Below, piece by piece: positions 47,501-57,480 of a stretch of 64,000 nucleotides of DNA. The position numbers and the translations under genes were made by a program. Numbering within the stretch: the stretch's first letter is position 1; every line of letters begins with the position of its first letter. The DNA is from Mesostigma viride (lineage: Eukaryota; Streptophyta; Mesostigmatophyceae; Mesostigmatales; Mesostigmataceae): positions 2,402,317 to 2,466,316 of the forward strand of contig RPFO01000667.1 of NCBI GenBank assembly GCA_009746045.1, in the 5' to 3' direction. The notes under the pieces were generated by a model. It had not been told where the DNA came from. It did no database searches and worked only from the letters and a program-made list of their open reading frames with translations.

Positions 47501-48844
47501 CGTCACAAGGCCAGGTTTGTCGTGAAAGGTTTTGCCCAACGTGAAGGTATCGACTTTAATGAAGTCTTTTCCCCCACTGTTCGTGCGTCCACCGTGCGAC
47601 TTGCTCTTGCTTTAGCTGTCACGTCTGGCTTTACTGTCAAGCAGCTCGATGTCCGAACCGCTTTTCTCTATGCTCCCCTACAGGAGGATGTCTTTGTGCG
47701 TCCCCCTACTGGCTTTGAAGAGCGGGATGCCAATGGCGATGTGCTTGTGTGGAAGCTGCACCGCAGCTTGTATGGCATCAAGCAAGCGCCACGCAATTGG
47801 CATAAAACGTTCCGTGCACACCTTCTTTCTGACGGCGCCATCCAAAGCCAAATTGATGCGTGCCTGTATTACTACCCTTCGTCTCGTGGTTTCGTGTTCG
47901 TGCACGTCGATGACATTCTTGCTGCTCATCCTTCCCCTTCCTGGCTGGCATCCTGGTCTCGCCGTTTGGCTAATACTTTTCAAATCACTGAGTCGGACAA
48001 TCCCTCTCTTTTCCTCGGTGTTTCCCTTACTATCGACCCTGCGTCTCGTTCCCTTACCATGCACCAACGGCCCTACATTGAAGCTATTGCTGCCCGTTTT
48101 GGGCTTTCTACCCCTCACCCTGTGCACACCCCTATAGTGCCTGGTAGTCCCCGTCGCGAGGGGGGAATGTGTGATGCCCCAAACCATCAACTCTTTCAGC
48201 AGATTGTTGGTGCTCTCATGTACGCCGCGACATGGACGCGCCCAGACATTGCTTTTGCTGTCAACCAGCTGGCCCAATGCATGCAGGCACCCACGGAGGG
48301 CGACTTGGAGCTGGCCAAGCGAGTGGTGCGCTACCTTGTCCACACCAAGGACTTGGGACTGCGCTATGGTGGCCAAGGGGGGCTGGAGGGGTGGACGGAT
48401 GCCGATTGGGGGAACTGCCCTGAGACACGCAGATCTGTCTCTGGCAATGTAGTGATGTTCAGGGGGGCCGCAGTCGAGTGGTGCAGCCGCAAGCAGCACG
48501 TTACCGCCCTGTCTTCCTGCGAGGCGGAGTACATTGCTGCTAGCAGCGTAACCCAGCTAGTGCTTCCACTGAGGCACATGTTGGGGGAGCTGGGGCATCC
48601 AGTTCAGGGGCCCACGCCTGTCTTCTGCGACAACACAGGCGCCGTGGCACTCGCTCGTGACCCTGTTCATCCCAAGCGCACGAAGCACATTGACGTGCGT
48701 TTCCATTTCATCCGGGAGAAGGTGGAGGGGGGACTCATCGCCATGAAGCATTGTCCTGGGGAGGACATGCTTGCTGATCTTCTGACGAAGGCACTTTCAC
48801 GTGCCAGGTTCACTGCCCTGCGTGGCAAACTCATGTCAACTTAG
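44501..48844 (+). CDS. Copia Gag-Pol polyprotein
   Basis: 1447 codons, one uninterrupted frame starting 20 bp after the LTR. Gag has FDGTSLRGWEETKTSLEGF and QLHRLQMKPGETM (UBN2-type), with CCHC knuckle CAYCNRSGHAETQCW near residues 237-251. Protease WVLDSAASSHMSP has Asp near 332. Integrase has the pre-domain LLWHWRLGHAGEDRI, CPSCPAGF, then LHSDILGPM, LRTDNDAVF and NGVAERLWGL (D, D, E near 517, 580 and 616). RT (RVT_2 type) has SRWVFAVKSDG, VKQLDVRTAFLYA and FVHVDDILA near 1135. RNase H has WTDADW, SSCEAEYIAA, and the end KHIDVRFHFIREK and ADLLTKAL. All catalytic residues I can check are present. No internal stop for making separate Gag is seen, so Gag excess must come from processing or splicing. 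Confidence 0.96.
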   Translation: MSSKKTTKKPSPATSSMASDVDYTPMLNVCSKMVLKFDGTSLRGWEETKTSLEGFCSFYEVKDVLLGTRQDRKADQAVGLVISAALVGEARRILSLVPDQSGSKLYKTLREVYEQQKLTKSHRMDLRIQLHRLQMKPGETMGQYILRGLLLLADYRAVGGVMSDQDFAAILKSGLPDRYRPALISAHFKEEDSLEEVKAALLEAEDMLLGGRPSQATKEEPAQGQAFHTANKGGERKHCAYCNRSGHAETQCWQKNSQLKPRSKNQGRRGNQRRRGNQATKKETSPGGSVANNTQEAAELPEGFVFTTIAESAPSQEAAALTQYSPKPPAWVLDSAASSHMSPCRTDFVSLTPTTRNIVGSGGRLRATGVGTIRLKLPNQHVHLNGALFVPGLSARLLSAGQLAKDGHKVDLTEQTVVLDNETHKIALQNNIYVLPAERDEAAMAATAIERPASLLWHWRLGHAGEDRIKRLAAIPESNLFSRRLSSPGCPSCPAGFIKRRSFSPGQLRSTVPRAKLHSDILGPMQPAIGGTRYMLGFTDDATRWRWCFPLRHKDEAVDALQQLLTREIRPFYNGSILLRTDNDAVFTGQAWRAVCAEHRVHQEFSSPYTPEQNGVAERLWGLAMGMTLAMLTHAGLPKGFWALAFNCAVYILNRLPSSSNPGGATPHFLLTGRNADLSNLRIFGCPAFYRVEGPRGKLEAKALPGIFVGYDLESPAYLIYRPESKDVIRRLHVTFNEAWRNGAMPTPAPLLESSAALEETSPTDLPAVAEVQPNSLAEPSGPVTRSQARFLDATRRDIPEELRHEGADAPSPDAVNVPSPRPVPEALDGAPNFSQPVLTTDDVSPSDARELSAGPPVTATSSAARLQSTISALRRNPAGNVAMATADELMFCGSTREPLAMEITTYAPPVTVSPKWARFFPHYQSVRDLFDTVHFTGSDVSLPVSFTEANNSPEWRAAMLSEINSIRDHAVYSLVSPRTLPAGAKVLPSRWVFAVKSDGRHKARFVVKGFAQREGIDFNEVFSPTVRASTVRLALALAVTSGFTVKQLDVRTAFLYAPLQEDVFVRPPTGFEERDANGDVLVWKLHRSLYGIKQAPRNWHKTFRAHLLSDGAIQSQIDACLYYYPSSRGFVFVHVDDILAAHPSPSWLASWSRRLANTFQITESDNPSLFLGVSLTIDPASRSLTMHQRPYIEAIAARFGLSTPHPVHTPIVPGSPRREGGMCDAPNHQLFQQIVGALMYAATWTRPDIAFAVNQLAQCMQAPTEGDLELAKRVVRYLVHTKDLGLRYGGQGGLEGWTDADWGNCPETRRSVSGNVVMFRGAAVEWCSRKQHVTALSSCEAEYIAASSVTQLVLPLRHMLGELGHPVQGPTPVFCDNTGAVALARDPVHPKRTKHIDVRFHFIREKVEGGLIAMKHCPGEDMLADLLTKALSRARFTALRGKLMST

Positions 48845-48861
48845 TCCTTTGTGTTCAGCTG

Positions 48862-48872
48862 GCTAAGGGGGG
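48862..48872 (+). promoter_or_regulatory. Copia polypurine tract
   Basis: TAAGGGGGG immediately before the 3' LTR, the expected plus-strand primer. Confidence 0.75.
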
Positions 48873-49650
48873 TGTTGGGGATCATATACCCACCTGCCCA
48901 CACTATATTCCAGCCTGACTTTATTCTTCTTTGTTTTACTTCACAAGGGCTGAGAATTTGATAGATTTGATAAGTTAGATGAATTGCTCTCAATGAGCTG
49001 ATCAATGTTCATGTGCCATAGTCCTATATTTGGCCATAGATCTCTTGTACCTGAGTTGGTCTAGTAGCATCACTTCCATGCTTGACAAGTGGTGTACTTC
49101 TTTGGTAGACAAGTGTCCATTCCATGAGCTGACATGTGTTGGAAGCTCATAGTGACAAGTGTTGCATTCCATTGACTGACAAGTGGATAGACTCATTGGA
49201 TTACACTTGTCATTCCAAGTAGAAACCATGTGTCACTTTATTAAGCATTAGATGTGGCACATTGTTCAGAGGACATTTGGCAATCAACTGTCATGCCAGC
49301 TCATTAGAACCTTTCTAGAATGACCTTGGAATGTTCTAGGAATATGCCAGGAATATTCCTGGAATATACTGAGAATATGCTGGGAATATGCTTAGATGTT
49401 TCTACAAGCTTCTATGATGACATCAGCATCTGATGTCATCCTTCCTAGCTAGAAAGGTATAAAAAGAAACTGGCTCCTAAGGCCAGGTACCTCTTTTCCT
49501 AACCTCTCAGCCTAAGAAATAAAACTCTTTTTCTGGTCTCTCTTCCATTGTCTTCAAGCTCAGTCTTTCATCACCTGCAAGGTGCAAGGGTAACAAGGCC
49601 AAGCACAAGGCATTGTGTAAAACCCATTAGTTTCCTCTACCTTTCCAACA
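48873..49650 (+). repeat. Copia 3' LTR
   Basis: 778 bp, identical to the 5' LTR apart from one substitution I could find. Confidence 0.95.
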
Positions 49651-49960
49651 GGGGTGGGGTGGGTGGGTGGGGGGGTGGGGGGTGGGGGGTGGGGGGGTGG
49701 GGGGGTGGGGGGATGGGGGGGTTGACTGTGTGACTGCGTGGCTGCTTGGCTGGAAAGGAGGGTGCGTGGCTGTGTGGCTGCGTGGCTGCGTGGCTGCGCT
49801 GCTGCGTGGCTGCGTGGCTGCGTGGCTGGCTGGCTGGGGGGGGTGCCGGGTGCGTGGATGCGTGGATGTGTGGCTGGGTGGGTGCGTCACTGCGTGGCTG
49901 GCTGGCTTTGTGGCTGCGTGGGCGGCTGGATGGCCGGGTCAGCGTGGCTGCGTGTTCAAT
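49651..49960 (+). repeat. G-rich and GGCTGCGTGGCTGCGT minisatellite in the intron
   Basis: GGGTGGGGGG-type sequence passes into GCTGCGTGGCTG tandem units. This continues the G-rich sequence at 43655-43703, so the Copia split one low-complexity intron. Confidence 0.85.
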
Positions 49961-50023
49961 GGGATGCTAATATGTTGTTGCCTTTGGATGCCACAATTCA
50001 TGGATTCTTTTGTTCACATGCAG

Positions 50024-50143
50024 GTGCTGCCGTCTTCCCCATCGACGTCGTCAAGACCGATGTCGCCAAGAAGGATGATGCAATCACTCTCGGCCATGTT
50101 TAACTCATGTGGGCCTTCATGGCCACACGGGAAATATGATTGA
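50024..50143 (+). CDS. Poly-Gln protein, exon 2 (predicted)
   Basis: TTTTGTTCACATGCAG ends at 50023 and fits a 3' splice site. Joined in phase to the GTGAGT donor at 43649, the exon adds 39 codons (VLPSSPSTSSRPMSPRRM..) and stops at 50143. A different donor (GTAGTG near 43660) would instead give AAVFPIDVVKTDVAKK.. ending at 50103, a frame with better third-base bias. The two cannot be separated without cDNA. AATAAA follows at about 50426. Confidence 0.5.
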   Translation: MLPSSPSTSSRPMSPRRMMQSLSAMFNSCGPSWPHGKYD

Positions 50144-50424
50144 ATCAGTTCTTTGACACTGAGTTGGCACTAGACGCAACACCTTTGATGCACATGAGTG
50201 CAGGGCGCATGTGTTGAGACCATGCAACCATGGCGATCCCTCAAAAAGTTTGGTTATGTAATAAGTGAGACAATTATTCCGGACGTATGATGGCCCAACG
50301 TCCTGTAAGGTTGAGTTGTCTTATTCAATTGGCATATGTTGTCTTATTGATGTTGTCTCATTGCCTTAATGGGTCAATTGTCTTAGTTTATATCATGTAT
50401 ATCTTGGGAAACTCATTGCTTCAA

Positions 50425-50431
50425 TAAAATG
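50425..50431 (+). terminator. Candidate polyadenylation signal of the poly-Gln gene
   Basis: CAATAAAATG about 280-320 bp after the predicted stop codon. Confidence 0.4.
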
Positions 50432-50494
50432 CATGTTAGGCGCAATCAACCCCCTCAAACACATCTGAAAACTGCACAGTGCATCAAATGTATC

Positions 50495-53400
50495 CTAAAC
50501 AAAAAAATGTATCCTAATCCGGTAAAACCACTCAACATAGTTGGTGACAGGTTTCCCTACCCTTTTGGGAATGTCCGCGGGGCCAGGCCAGGTCAGAATG
50601 TGCCGCCCTGGCTGGCCAAGCCGCTGGGGGCCGGCCAGACCAAGGGTGGTGTCGACCTGGCTGGTGCGGGCAAGGTGTCCTACAAATGCTATCCTACGCT
50701 GCCTAATCTCGTCCGAAACACGAGGCATGCCATGATACAAAGACTCTGATGACGGACGCTCGGAAAAACCTACGTTGAGGACCTGCCGGAGCATCCTGTA
50801 AACTGTGCCGTCGAGCCGAGCTGCCAGTTTGGGTGGGAGGGTCCACGCCTCGGCGCCATACGTGAGCACCGTGAGGACGAGGACCTTGAAGAGCATGCGC
50901 TTGCGGTGCCCGTCCAGGCCCTTCGAGCGCCAGTAAGGTGTGAGCGAACGGAGCTTGGCCCAGGCAAGGCCGATGCGGGTGTCCACATCGTCGGCGGTGT
51001 CAGGAAGCCAGCTCCCCAACAGCTTGAAGCGGTCGCGGAACGGGACCTCCGTCCCGTCGAGCAGGCGCGGCAGCGGTGGTTTACTGGATGCCCCTATCAC
51101 CATCGCCTCAGTTTTGACACTAATCTCCAGCCCCACCGCCCGCGCCTCCAGGCCCAGGCAGTCCAGCCAGGTCTGAATGTGCTCGGGGCTCTCAATGAGG
51201 GTGGTATCATCCGCATAAATCAGGTCGGCAAGGCGGTAACCAGGTCTAACCCCGCCGTGCTCTTTCACGTTAAGGATGTCCAAGCCTGGCTCGAACCCCT
51301 TAAGAGCAGTAAAGCGCGCGCGTGCCTGGCGCATGACGTGATCCACGACAATAATGAACAGGTATGGGGACAGGACACAACCTTGCCACACCCCGTGGTG
51401 AAGGGGGAATGGTGGAGTGGTGCCCTCCGCAGTCCGCACTACTGCCTGTGAGCCCTCATACAGTCGGCGAATGGCAGCAATAAACGCAGGTGGTACCCGA
51501 TCCAGAGCTAGGATGGCCCAAAGAGCCTCCCAGAGAACCGTGTCAAAGGCCTTGATATAGTCAACAAAAATGAAGACCAGCGGCAAACTGTCAGGGGGAA
51601 GTCGACGCACCTCCTCCATCAACCGGCGCGCGACAAACACAGCCATGACAGTGTTACGACCACGACGGAAACCCATCTGAGACTCACCCAGGTGTGGGTC
51701 CAGCGCGGCGCGGAGCCTGTGCAGCATCATGCGCATGAAGACCTTCAGCGCGGCGCTCTGGAGGCAGACACCCCGGTAGTTGCCGGGGTCAGCAGCAGAG
51801 CCCTTCTTGTACAGCATGACACGGATGGCCGTCTGCCACTCAGCAGGCGGAGGCTCGTCAGAGAGCAGGACACGGTTGCAGAACGCCAGCAGAAGATCCC
51901 TAACCGCCAGATCAGGGGTCTTCAGCAGCTCAGCAGAAAGGTGGTCGGCACCGACCGCCGCATCGTACCGCAGGCGAGCAAGGGCGCCGTCCAATTCCTT
52001 CAGAGTGAAGGGGGGGACGACGTCGTCAGTGGCAAGGCAGCCCTCCTGCAAGGCGGGGACTTGGTAGTCCGCGGCCGAGGAGGGGGGCGCTGGTGGCGGC
52101 GGGGGTCCGGCGACCCCGAGGCGGGCGGCCGTCTCGGGGTGATCGAAGCGGCGGGGGGGGGGCGTGAGCCCCACCGGTCAAGGAAACATTGTGGGCCAAC
52201 CAGCGGTCAAGGCTGACCGGCGCCGTGCCGTCCCCCGTGTGCTCCACCGGGGTGCGCTGCCGCCGGCCGCCGAGCCGGTCGAGGTGGTACCACATGTCCT
52301 TGCCCTGGTTGCGAGCCTGGCAGGCCTTGGCATCCGCGATGCACTGGGCCGCCTCCGCGTCTTGAGCGTGCTCGTAGGCCTCCACAAGGGCGGCCTTGAG
52401 CAATGGTTTCTGCAGCGGGTCCCGGTTACGCTTGAGGCGGTGCCGGGCGGCCAGGACCTTGGGGTCCTGGCGGTAGAGCGGGCCGGGGCGGCGGCGGGGC
52501 ATGACCGGCAGGTGCCGGGCCGCCAGCAACGGGGCACGGGCCGCAAAGCCCGCAAAAATGGCTGCGTTGGGGGCACCATTGTCCAGCTCGTCGACGTCCG
52601 CCCGGGCGTCCAGGGCCGACAGGTACTCCCGACGGCACCGGTTCCGCTCGTGCTCGGCGTCCGTCCAGTCCTCAGGATCTTCCTTGACCGGACGTAGAGC
52701 AGACCAGTCAGGGCGGACCACTGGGGCGCGGCGCGCGGGGACGTGGAACCGGAGCCGAAGGGTCGCGCGCACCAACCGGTGGTCAGAGCACACCGTCGGC
52801 GTGTCAAACACTCGGGTGTCCAGGACCGAGGTGCACCTGGACTGCCGTACCACCACGTAGTCCAAACAGGCCTGACGGCCGTTAGGGCCACGAAAAGTGA
52901 CCAAGTCCTGTGAGGGACGTTGGAAGTGGCAGTTGACAGCAACCATCCCGCTCAGATCCCGCAAAAAGGCAGAAAACAGGGGGGTGTTGTCGTTAGCAGT
53001 AGTGTCAGCAGGCTCAAAGCGGCTGCCAGCAGTGCCCACGGGGAGCGTGGCATTGGCGTCGAGCAGCATAACCAAAAAGTGGCGGGCCGGGGTGACCCTC
53101 TCAAGGTCATGCAAGGATTCGAAGAACTCCTCACGGGCCGACTCAGGTAGACCACTGTGGGGTGCGTAGCCCACCCCCACCGTGAGGTGGTGTTTAGACC
53201 GCCCCTCGACAGAGGTGAAATGTGCTACCATAAGGCGTGGGGTTAGAAACTTAAGCGTGCTGAGGCTAGCAACTGCGAGCGGCGAACACAAAAGACCAAC
53301 ACCACCTTGGCCAGACGTACCGCTGCCAGCGAAGTAAAACCGCCAGCCACCCGCCAAGCGAGCAGTGCTCACCAGGCCAAGTGGCACCGTGCGGCGGTGT

Positions 53401-53501
53401 TCCTGGACGCCTAATATAGACACACGATGCTCAATGCAAAATGCGGCTAGCCCCTCGATCCGGCAGCTATGGTCGTATATTATACTACTAGGAGAGGTCA
53501 C
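50495..53501 (-). pseudogene. LINE ORF2: APE-type endonuclease and reverse transcriptase, one frameshift
   Basis: Frame 53501-52026 has an endonuclease/exonuclease/phosphatase-type domain (RIEGLAAFCIEHRVSILGVQEHRR, VMLLDANAT, CLDYVVVRQS, VCSDHRLVRATL, the SDH box) over about residues 10-250, then a linker. Frame 52174-50495 has the RT: PGNYRGVCLQS, MGFRRGRNT, FVDYIKAFDTV, GCVLSPYLF, and LIYADDTTLIE with YADD near 319-322 of that frame (51206-51217). It is followed by LTYGAEAWTLPPKLAARLDG and GHLARTSQVD. The frames meet at a run of ten G/C (52153-52162), where one base too many breaks ORF2. The endonuclease N-terminus (the N-V-R-T-type Asn) is lost or shifted upstream of 53501, and the 3' end is truncated near 50560. 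It is the most complete LINE in the window. Confidence 0.88.
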
Positions 53502-54960
53502 TGAATCCAGAGTCTCGTGATCTTAAACCTGAGAATCTTAAACGTGGGGCTGGGGGTGTGCAGGGGCGCTGCTACGTAAGACGGAAGGCACTCAAGAGTC
53601 AAGGCAGTACCAAGTTAGGCGGACAACATAATACTATAATATATGGTATACAGTATCGCTGCTTTCTATCAGCATGGCATCCGGAGTTCGTTTCTACAGT
53701 TTTGTCGCGCGGTACAGAATACAACTTAGTATTGCGGCAGTCGTTTAGGGCCCTAGCGCTGTAGGGGCTTACGGCGCGTTGATATCGATAGCTTTGAAGT
53801 TTGAATAATTGTGCTGTTGCGCAACGCTTTCTTTCTGGTTCGGTAAATAGATATCGATACCTGCGCAATGCGCGTCGGTCCTTTCCGTCGATGACCGACT
53901 TTCTCTGCACGCCTGGGCCAAGGGTATACAAGAGCAAGGAGTCTCTACTTGCTATCTGCTTACAAGTGCTTCATGGCGCTTTTGTTTACCAGTATTTGAT
54001 CGTGATGTTTCGGGGCAGTTACCGCCGTAGAGTCCGCTTTTCCTTGGTGTTCCGGTGGTAAATCCCTGGCATGTTAATCCCTATCGATAGCGACGCTACC
54101 GTCGCCGCGTAGAGCTGCTCGATGTGGTTTCAGAACTTTGTTGGAACTCGGTCTGGATAGGGTTGTGATTAAAAAAAAATAAGTAATGTTGTTGTATGGA
54201 CGGTTTTGGTGTATGAGGACGGGCGCATTTTCAAAAGTGATCTTTTTGTCCAGAAGCAGCGGAGCATTCTATTGCCTCATTACAATGTAATGTGTTGGAG
54301 GGAAGGATGACAGCGGGCATCTAGCTGGACCCGTTGCACTGTTGCAATTCCATATGAAGAGGTGCTGTCAATCTTGGTGGTTGAATTTTATCTTACAAGA
54401 ATGATGGTAGGACAGCCGGCCTACCGCACCACTTGCTGGCGAATGGGAGACAGGCATGTTTGGGCACGGTTGATAAACAAGTTGTGTTGCTGGTCCCAAA
54501 CCCACACATTGCTATCATCAGTCCTGAGTGTATAATCACCTAATTTATGTCGATCGCCCTCACTTGACGATCATACGGCATGGCGAGCGCTATCCCTTAG
54601 TTCTGCCCAGGCCAGATGACACGCAGTCCGCAGTGAGGCGCCATGCCTTTGTGGGCTGCTTGTTACATTTAGCCCGTTGTGTTACATACCATGCTGCATT
54701 ACGTACCTTGCTGAATAAAGTCTTGTATGCTTGGAACACACCGAACCTCAGGTGCCACCCGGACAAATTGCCGATGTCTCAGAAAAGTCGATTCCCGCTG
54801 CATGCCTACTAGCATCCCACCAATGGTCACGTAGGAGATGGTCTAGCATGCAGCCTGACCTATTGTACAACTGTAAGCTGGCCGGTACGTCCGGCCCAGG
54901 GGCAAGCGCACATGTCATAGCAATTCCAGCCCAAACCTCCATGGTGGGTACGGTTGCAGC
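53502..54960. other. About 1.4 kb with no recognised gene
   Basis: It begins with the degenerate upstream part of the LINE endonuclease frame (to about 53560). The rest has only short, unrelated open frames (for example 53599-53937 minus, 54528-54812 plus) lacking recognisable motifs, and no repeat end I can match elsewhere. Confidence 0.5.
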
Positions 54961-54961
54961 A

Positions 54962-55140
54962 CAGTCATAATTAAGTAAGTAATTAATGAAACACGCGCTC
55001 CTGTTGGGGAGTCACGGACTCAGCGCAATAATACATGCAGAGTTGAAGTGATTTTCATCCCCGTATGTTGCATGCTGGGAAGGGGGCAGAGACCCCTGCC
55101 CTCCTGCACCTGGAGGCAAGCCACAGCTGCAATCGAAACT
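54962..55140 (-). mobile_element. Family B SINE-like element
   Basis: The minus strand ends GACTCCCCAACAGGAGC, then an AATTA tail. The body includes GATTGCAGCTGTGGCTTGCC and GGGGTCTCTGCCC blocks shared with 63718-63880. It has no coding capacity. Confidence 0.6.
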
Positions 55141-55836
55141 ACTCACGTACGAGGAGAGTCTGGCATAGCTGTGGGTGCACTCATGCTAAATGTGCGCGGG
55201 TGGCGGAGGCATTGTCTGGCACAACGCTGTCATAAGTTGCCAGGCAAGGTAGAGAGATCTTTGCAGCATAGTCCGTATCATGTGTGAGCTGCTACAGTGA
55301 ACCATGAAGCTCAAGTGCATAGCTTTTCAAATTATCATCCTGCCAACTACCACTACTACTATGCTCACAACTTCGCATGTCATGGTATGTACTAAAAGTG
55401 AGACAGTTACTGATACTGCCGCAACGTACCCCTAGATACATGTCATGATAGATACAGCCCCTTAGGCTGCGCATGCGCAACGCCCACCTACACATTTGAG
55501 TATTTATGCTCACGCGACGCAGTCTACGTGTTAATGCAACGGCATCTTTGATTTGTGAATCAGTGCAAGAAATCTCTTATTAAGTGAGACAACTCTCACT
55601 CTCTCTGCAGTCAATCCTTATAATTTCTCGTAGTAATCCGGCCGTTGTGGACTCTCGCCTCTCTGAGCACAATGATACAAAGGATCATAGCTAGTGCTTT
55701 CCTGGCAGGCCAACCCCGCCACCCCAGCACCCCAAGCAAGTGAAGCAACCCCTAGGGAACTATAGCAATAGTGTAGAATAGGTCAGGCTTTGCTGAGGTA
55801 CGTGCATGCCATGGCCATGTACATGTAGTCATGTAT
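55141..55836. other. Intergenic; only a fragment of a family C end seen
   Basis: About 55505-55540 has TATGCTCACGCGACGCAGTC, a decayed family C palindrome. Nothing else is recognised. Confidence 0.45.
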
Positions 55837-55869
55837 CAAGTCGAGACAACCAGCGCAGGCCAGAAATCT
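55837..55869 (-). mobile_element. 33-bp family D micro-insertion with 6-bp TSD
   Basis: ATGTAT at 55831-55836 and 55870-55875 flanks CAAGTCGAGACAACCAGCGC and GGCCAGAAATCT: the D terminus in minus orientation with a few changes at the very end. Confidence 0.65.
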
Positions 55870-55962
55870 ATGTATGCCTATGATCCACGACCCACACCAG
55901 ATGCTGCATTAGCCACGCTTTGCCCATGCAGAGAGTTACTCGCTGCTGAGATGCCATTAAAA

Positions 55963-56445
55963 TTAAACTAAATTGTAACATATCTCCGTTGGGAGTACAT
56001 GTAGCACATATCCCTGATAAGGGGCATATGGCTTTTAATGCATTCTGGGCTATACTTCCTGCAACAAGGGTAGGGTGTAAACTACGCCTGCTCTGGGGGC
56101 ACAAAGTGCACCTGCATCACTATGTATTTCCAGCACCTAAGGCGCGGACATAGGGGGGACTGCGCTGGTTGTCTCCTTGATAGGGCGGAAGATCATCATG
56201 GCTAAACAATGGCTACTAAGGCATGGCTTCTCAGCAGAGAGGAGCTCTCTGCATAGGCAAAGCTTGGCTAATTCCTAATGCATCATCCGTGCATGGGGAT
56301 CGAGTCCCATTATAGGCGCACATGCGCGTAGGCGTGGGCCACATGCTAGGCTAACTAAGCCTGACCGAATCTAAACTACTGTCTGTTATATATTCCCTAG
56401 AATGATGTTGCTGGGGTGGCAGGGGGCGCCTGCTAGGGCTTGTGG
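55963..56445 (-). mobile_element. Half-LINE/SINE copy (family A end), interrupted twice
   Basis: Same foldback-rich region as 13270-13705, with CTCCCAACGGAG hairpin and A/T tail near 55963-55995. The 24-bp insertion at 56156-56179 and the family E insertion at 56488 lie in it or next to it. It continues into ORF1 sequence at 56896-57431. Confidence 0.7.
56156..56179 (+). mobile_element. 24-bp family D micro-insertion with 6-bp TSD
   Basis: ATAGGG at 56150-56155 and 56180-56185 flanks GGGACTGCGCTGGTTGTCTC and CTTG. The uninterrupted site is seen in sibling copies (13441-13475, 31328-31350), where ATAGGGT(G/A)GA is single. Confidence 0.82.
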
Positions 56446-56487
56446 ACGACGTGGATGACCGCCCCCCTCCAGTATATATACCGGTTT

Positions 56488-56880
56488 TCGTCGGGCACCA
56501 TCGTGTGGTGCCCTTTGTCCTGGAGGAGTTTGGGGCCATGGGGCCCCTGACCTCCGCCTTCTTCAAGGAGTGTTGCCGGCTCCGGGAGGACCGGCTGGAC
56601 CTGGAGGGCCAGCGGGCCCCATGGTCGGCGCGGACCTGGACGTCATATTGGCGTCAGCGCTTGTCGGTGGCGCTGACTCGGGCCATGGCTGACATCATGC
56701 TCCGCCGTACGCGGGCTGATTTTGCGGTGCAGCAGGGCTATTAGGTTCCTCCCGTTAGGCGTTTCCATTGGTCTTATCGTAGTATAGAGCTTTGACATGG
56801 CTCTGTCTATAGGTTTATAGCTGGGCGTTTGCTTTGGTTTGAGTGATTTCACTCTGCTGTAAGTAATTATATTTTTAATA
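56488..56880 (+). mobile_element. Family E retroelement 3' end with 15-bp TSD
   Basis: TATATATACCGGTTT at 56473-56487 and 56881-56895 flanks a 393-bp insert nearly identical to the end of 34654-35144. The frame 56488-56744 encodes the same C-terminal tail (FVLEEFGAMGP ... MLRRTRADFAVQQGY). It is inserted in the ORF1 of a half-LINE. Confidence 0.9.
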
Positions 56881-56895
56881 TATATATACCGGTTT

Positions 56896-57431
56896 CCGGC
56901 CCCCCTGCTGCGCTCTGCCGGAGCTGCATGGAGGTAGGTCGGCCATAGCTCCCGTCGCCGCTGCATGTTGCTGTGCCAGGGTCATTGAGTCGTCGTCCAG
57001 CGTGTAAGAACAGGACCATACGTAAGAACAGGAAGGGCGAATGGTATGAAAAGAAGGCATTGCGGAGGCTGCCCTGGTGGTACGTGGAGCTGCGTGCACA
57101 ATTCAATAAGCGAGGCGCACGATCAGCAAAACACGTAGGCCAGGATGTGGTCGTGGTTGAGCTGGTCAAAAAAGCCGGGCCGGCTGGCGTCAAAGTCGAA
57201 CCCTTCCCAGTTCGGCTCGGCAGGGCGACTACGCTTGGGCTCAGGCGACCCTGCGGGCGAGGCGAGCCCGGGGGCCGGCCGGGCGAGACAACCACTAGTA
57301 GTGCACTTGGCTAGTGGCGCCGCTGCCTCGGCTGGGCCGGAGGGCGAAGCTGCAGCTGGAGCTGCAGACGTATTTTCAGGGCTTAGCGCAGCCGCCAGGC
57401 TGCGTTGCGTGGAGGAGCGTTTGCTCGTCAT
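56896..57431 (-). pseudogene. LINE ORF1-type protein, second copy, broken
   Basis: The minus frame from 57431 begins MTSKRSSTQRSLAAALSP, runs through an Ala/Pro-rich region to PNWEGFDFDASRPGFFDQ and YVF, then meets a stop. It continues CASLIELCTQLHV.. in phase, parallel to VFFGSRTSLLALCKHFYV at 25580-25640. A deletion then joins it to the end of the domain (YTLDDDS.., RRRELWPTYLH) near 56900-57000. It gives the missing N-terminus of the half-LINE ORF1. Confidence 0.55.
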
Positions 57432-57433
57432 AT

Positions 57434-57480
57434 CAAGGAGACAATCAGCGCAGGCCAGAAATCGGGAGATCTAGAATCCG
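57434..57480 (-). mobile_element. 47-bp family D micro-insertion with 7-bp TSD
   Basis: GTCATAT at 57427-57433 and 57481-57487 flanks CAAGGAGACAATCAGCGCAG.. in minus orientation, with the D terminus at the low-coordinate edge. Confidence 0.8.

Larger units (their letters stand above)
43704..49650 (+). mobile_element. Intact Copia LTR retrotransposon, TSD GGGGT
   Basis: LTRs 43704-44481 and 48873-49650 (778 bp each) flank a single 1447-codon ORF. GGGGT is found on both sides (43699-43703, 49651-49655). I see one substitution between the LTRs (about 44008 versus 49177). It has TATA, AATAAA, primer site and polypurine tract and lies in sense orientation in the G-rich intron of the 41519 gene. 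It is probably able to move or was until very recently. Confidence 0.96.

Noticed and set aside
49738..50103. Trp/Cys-rich plus ORF through the GGCTGCGTGG minisatellite
   Set aside because: The first two thirds are tandem-repeat translation; only the last ~27 codons could be exon sequence, and that is covered by the exon 2 entry.
53599..54812. Several ORFs of 60-110 codons in the 53.5-54.9 kb interval
   Set aside because: No motif, no matching codon bias, no neighbouring signals; length is within chance.
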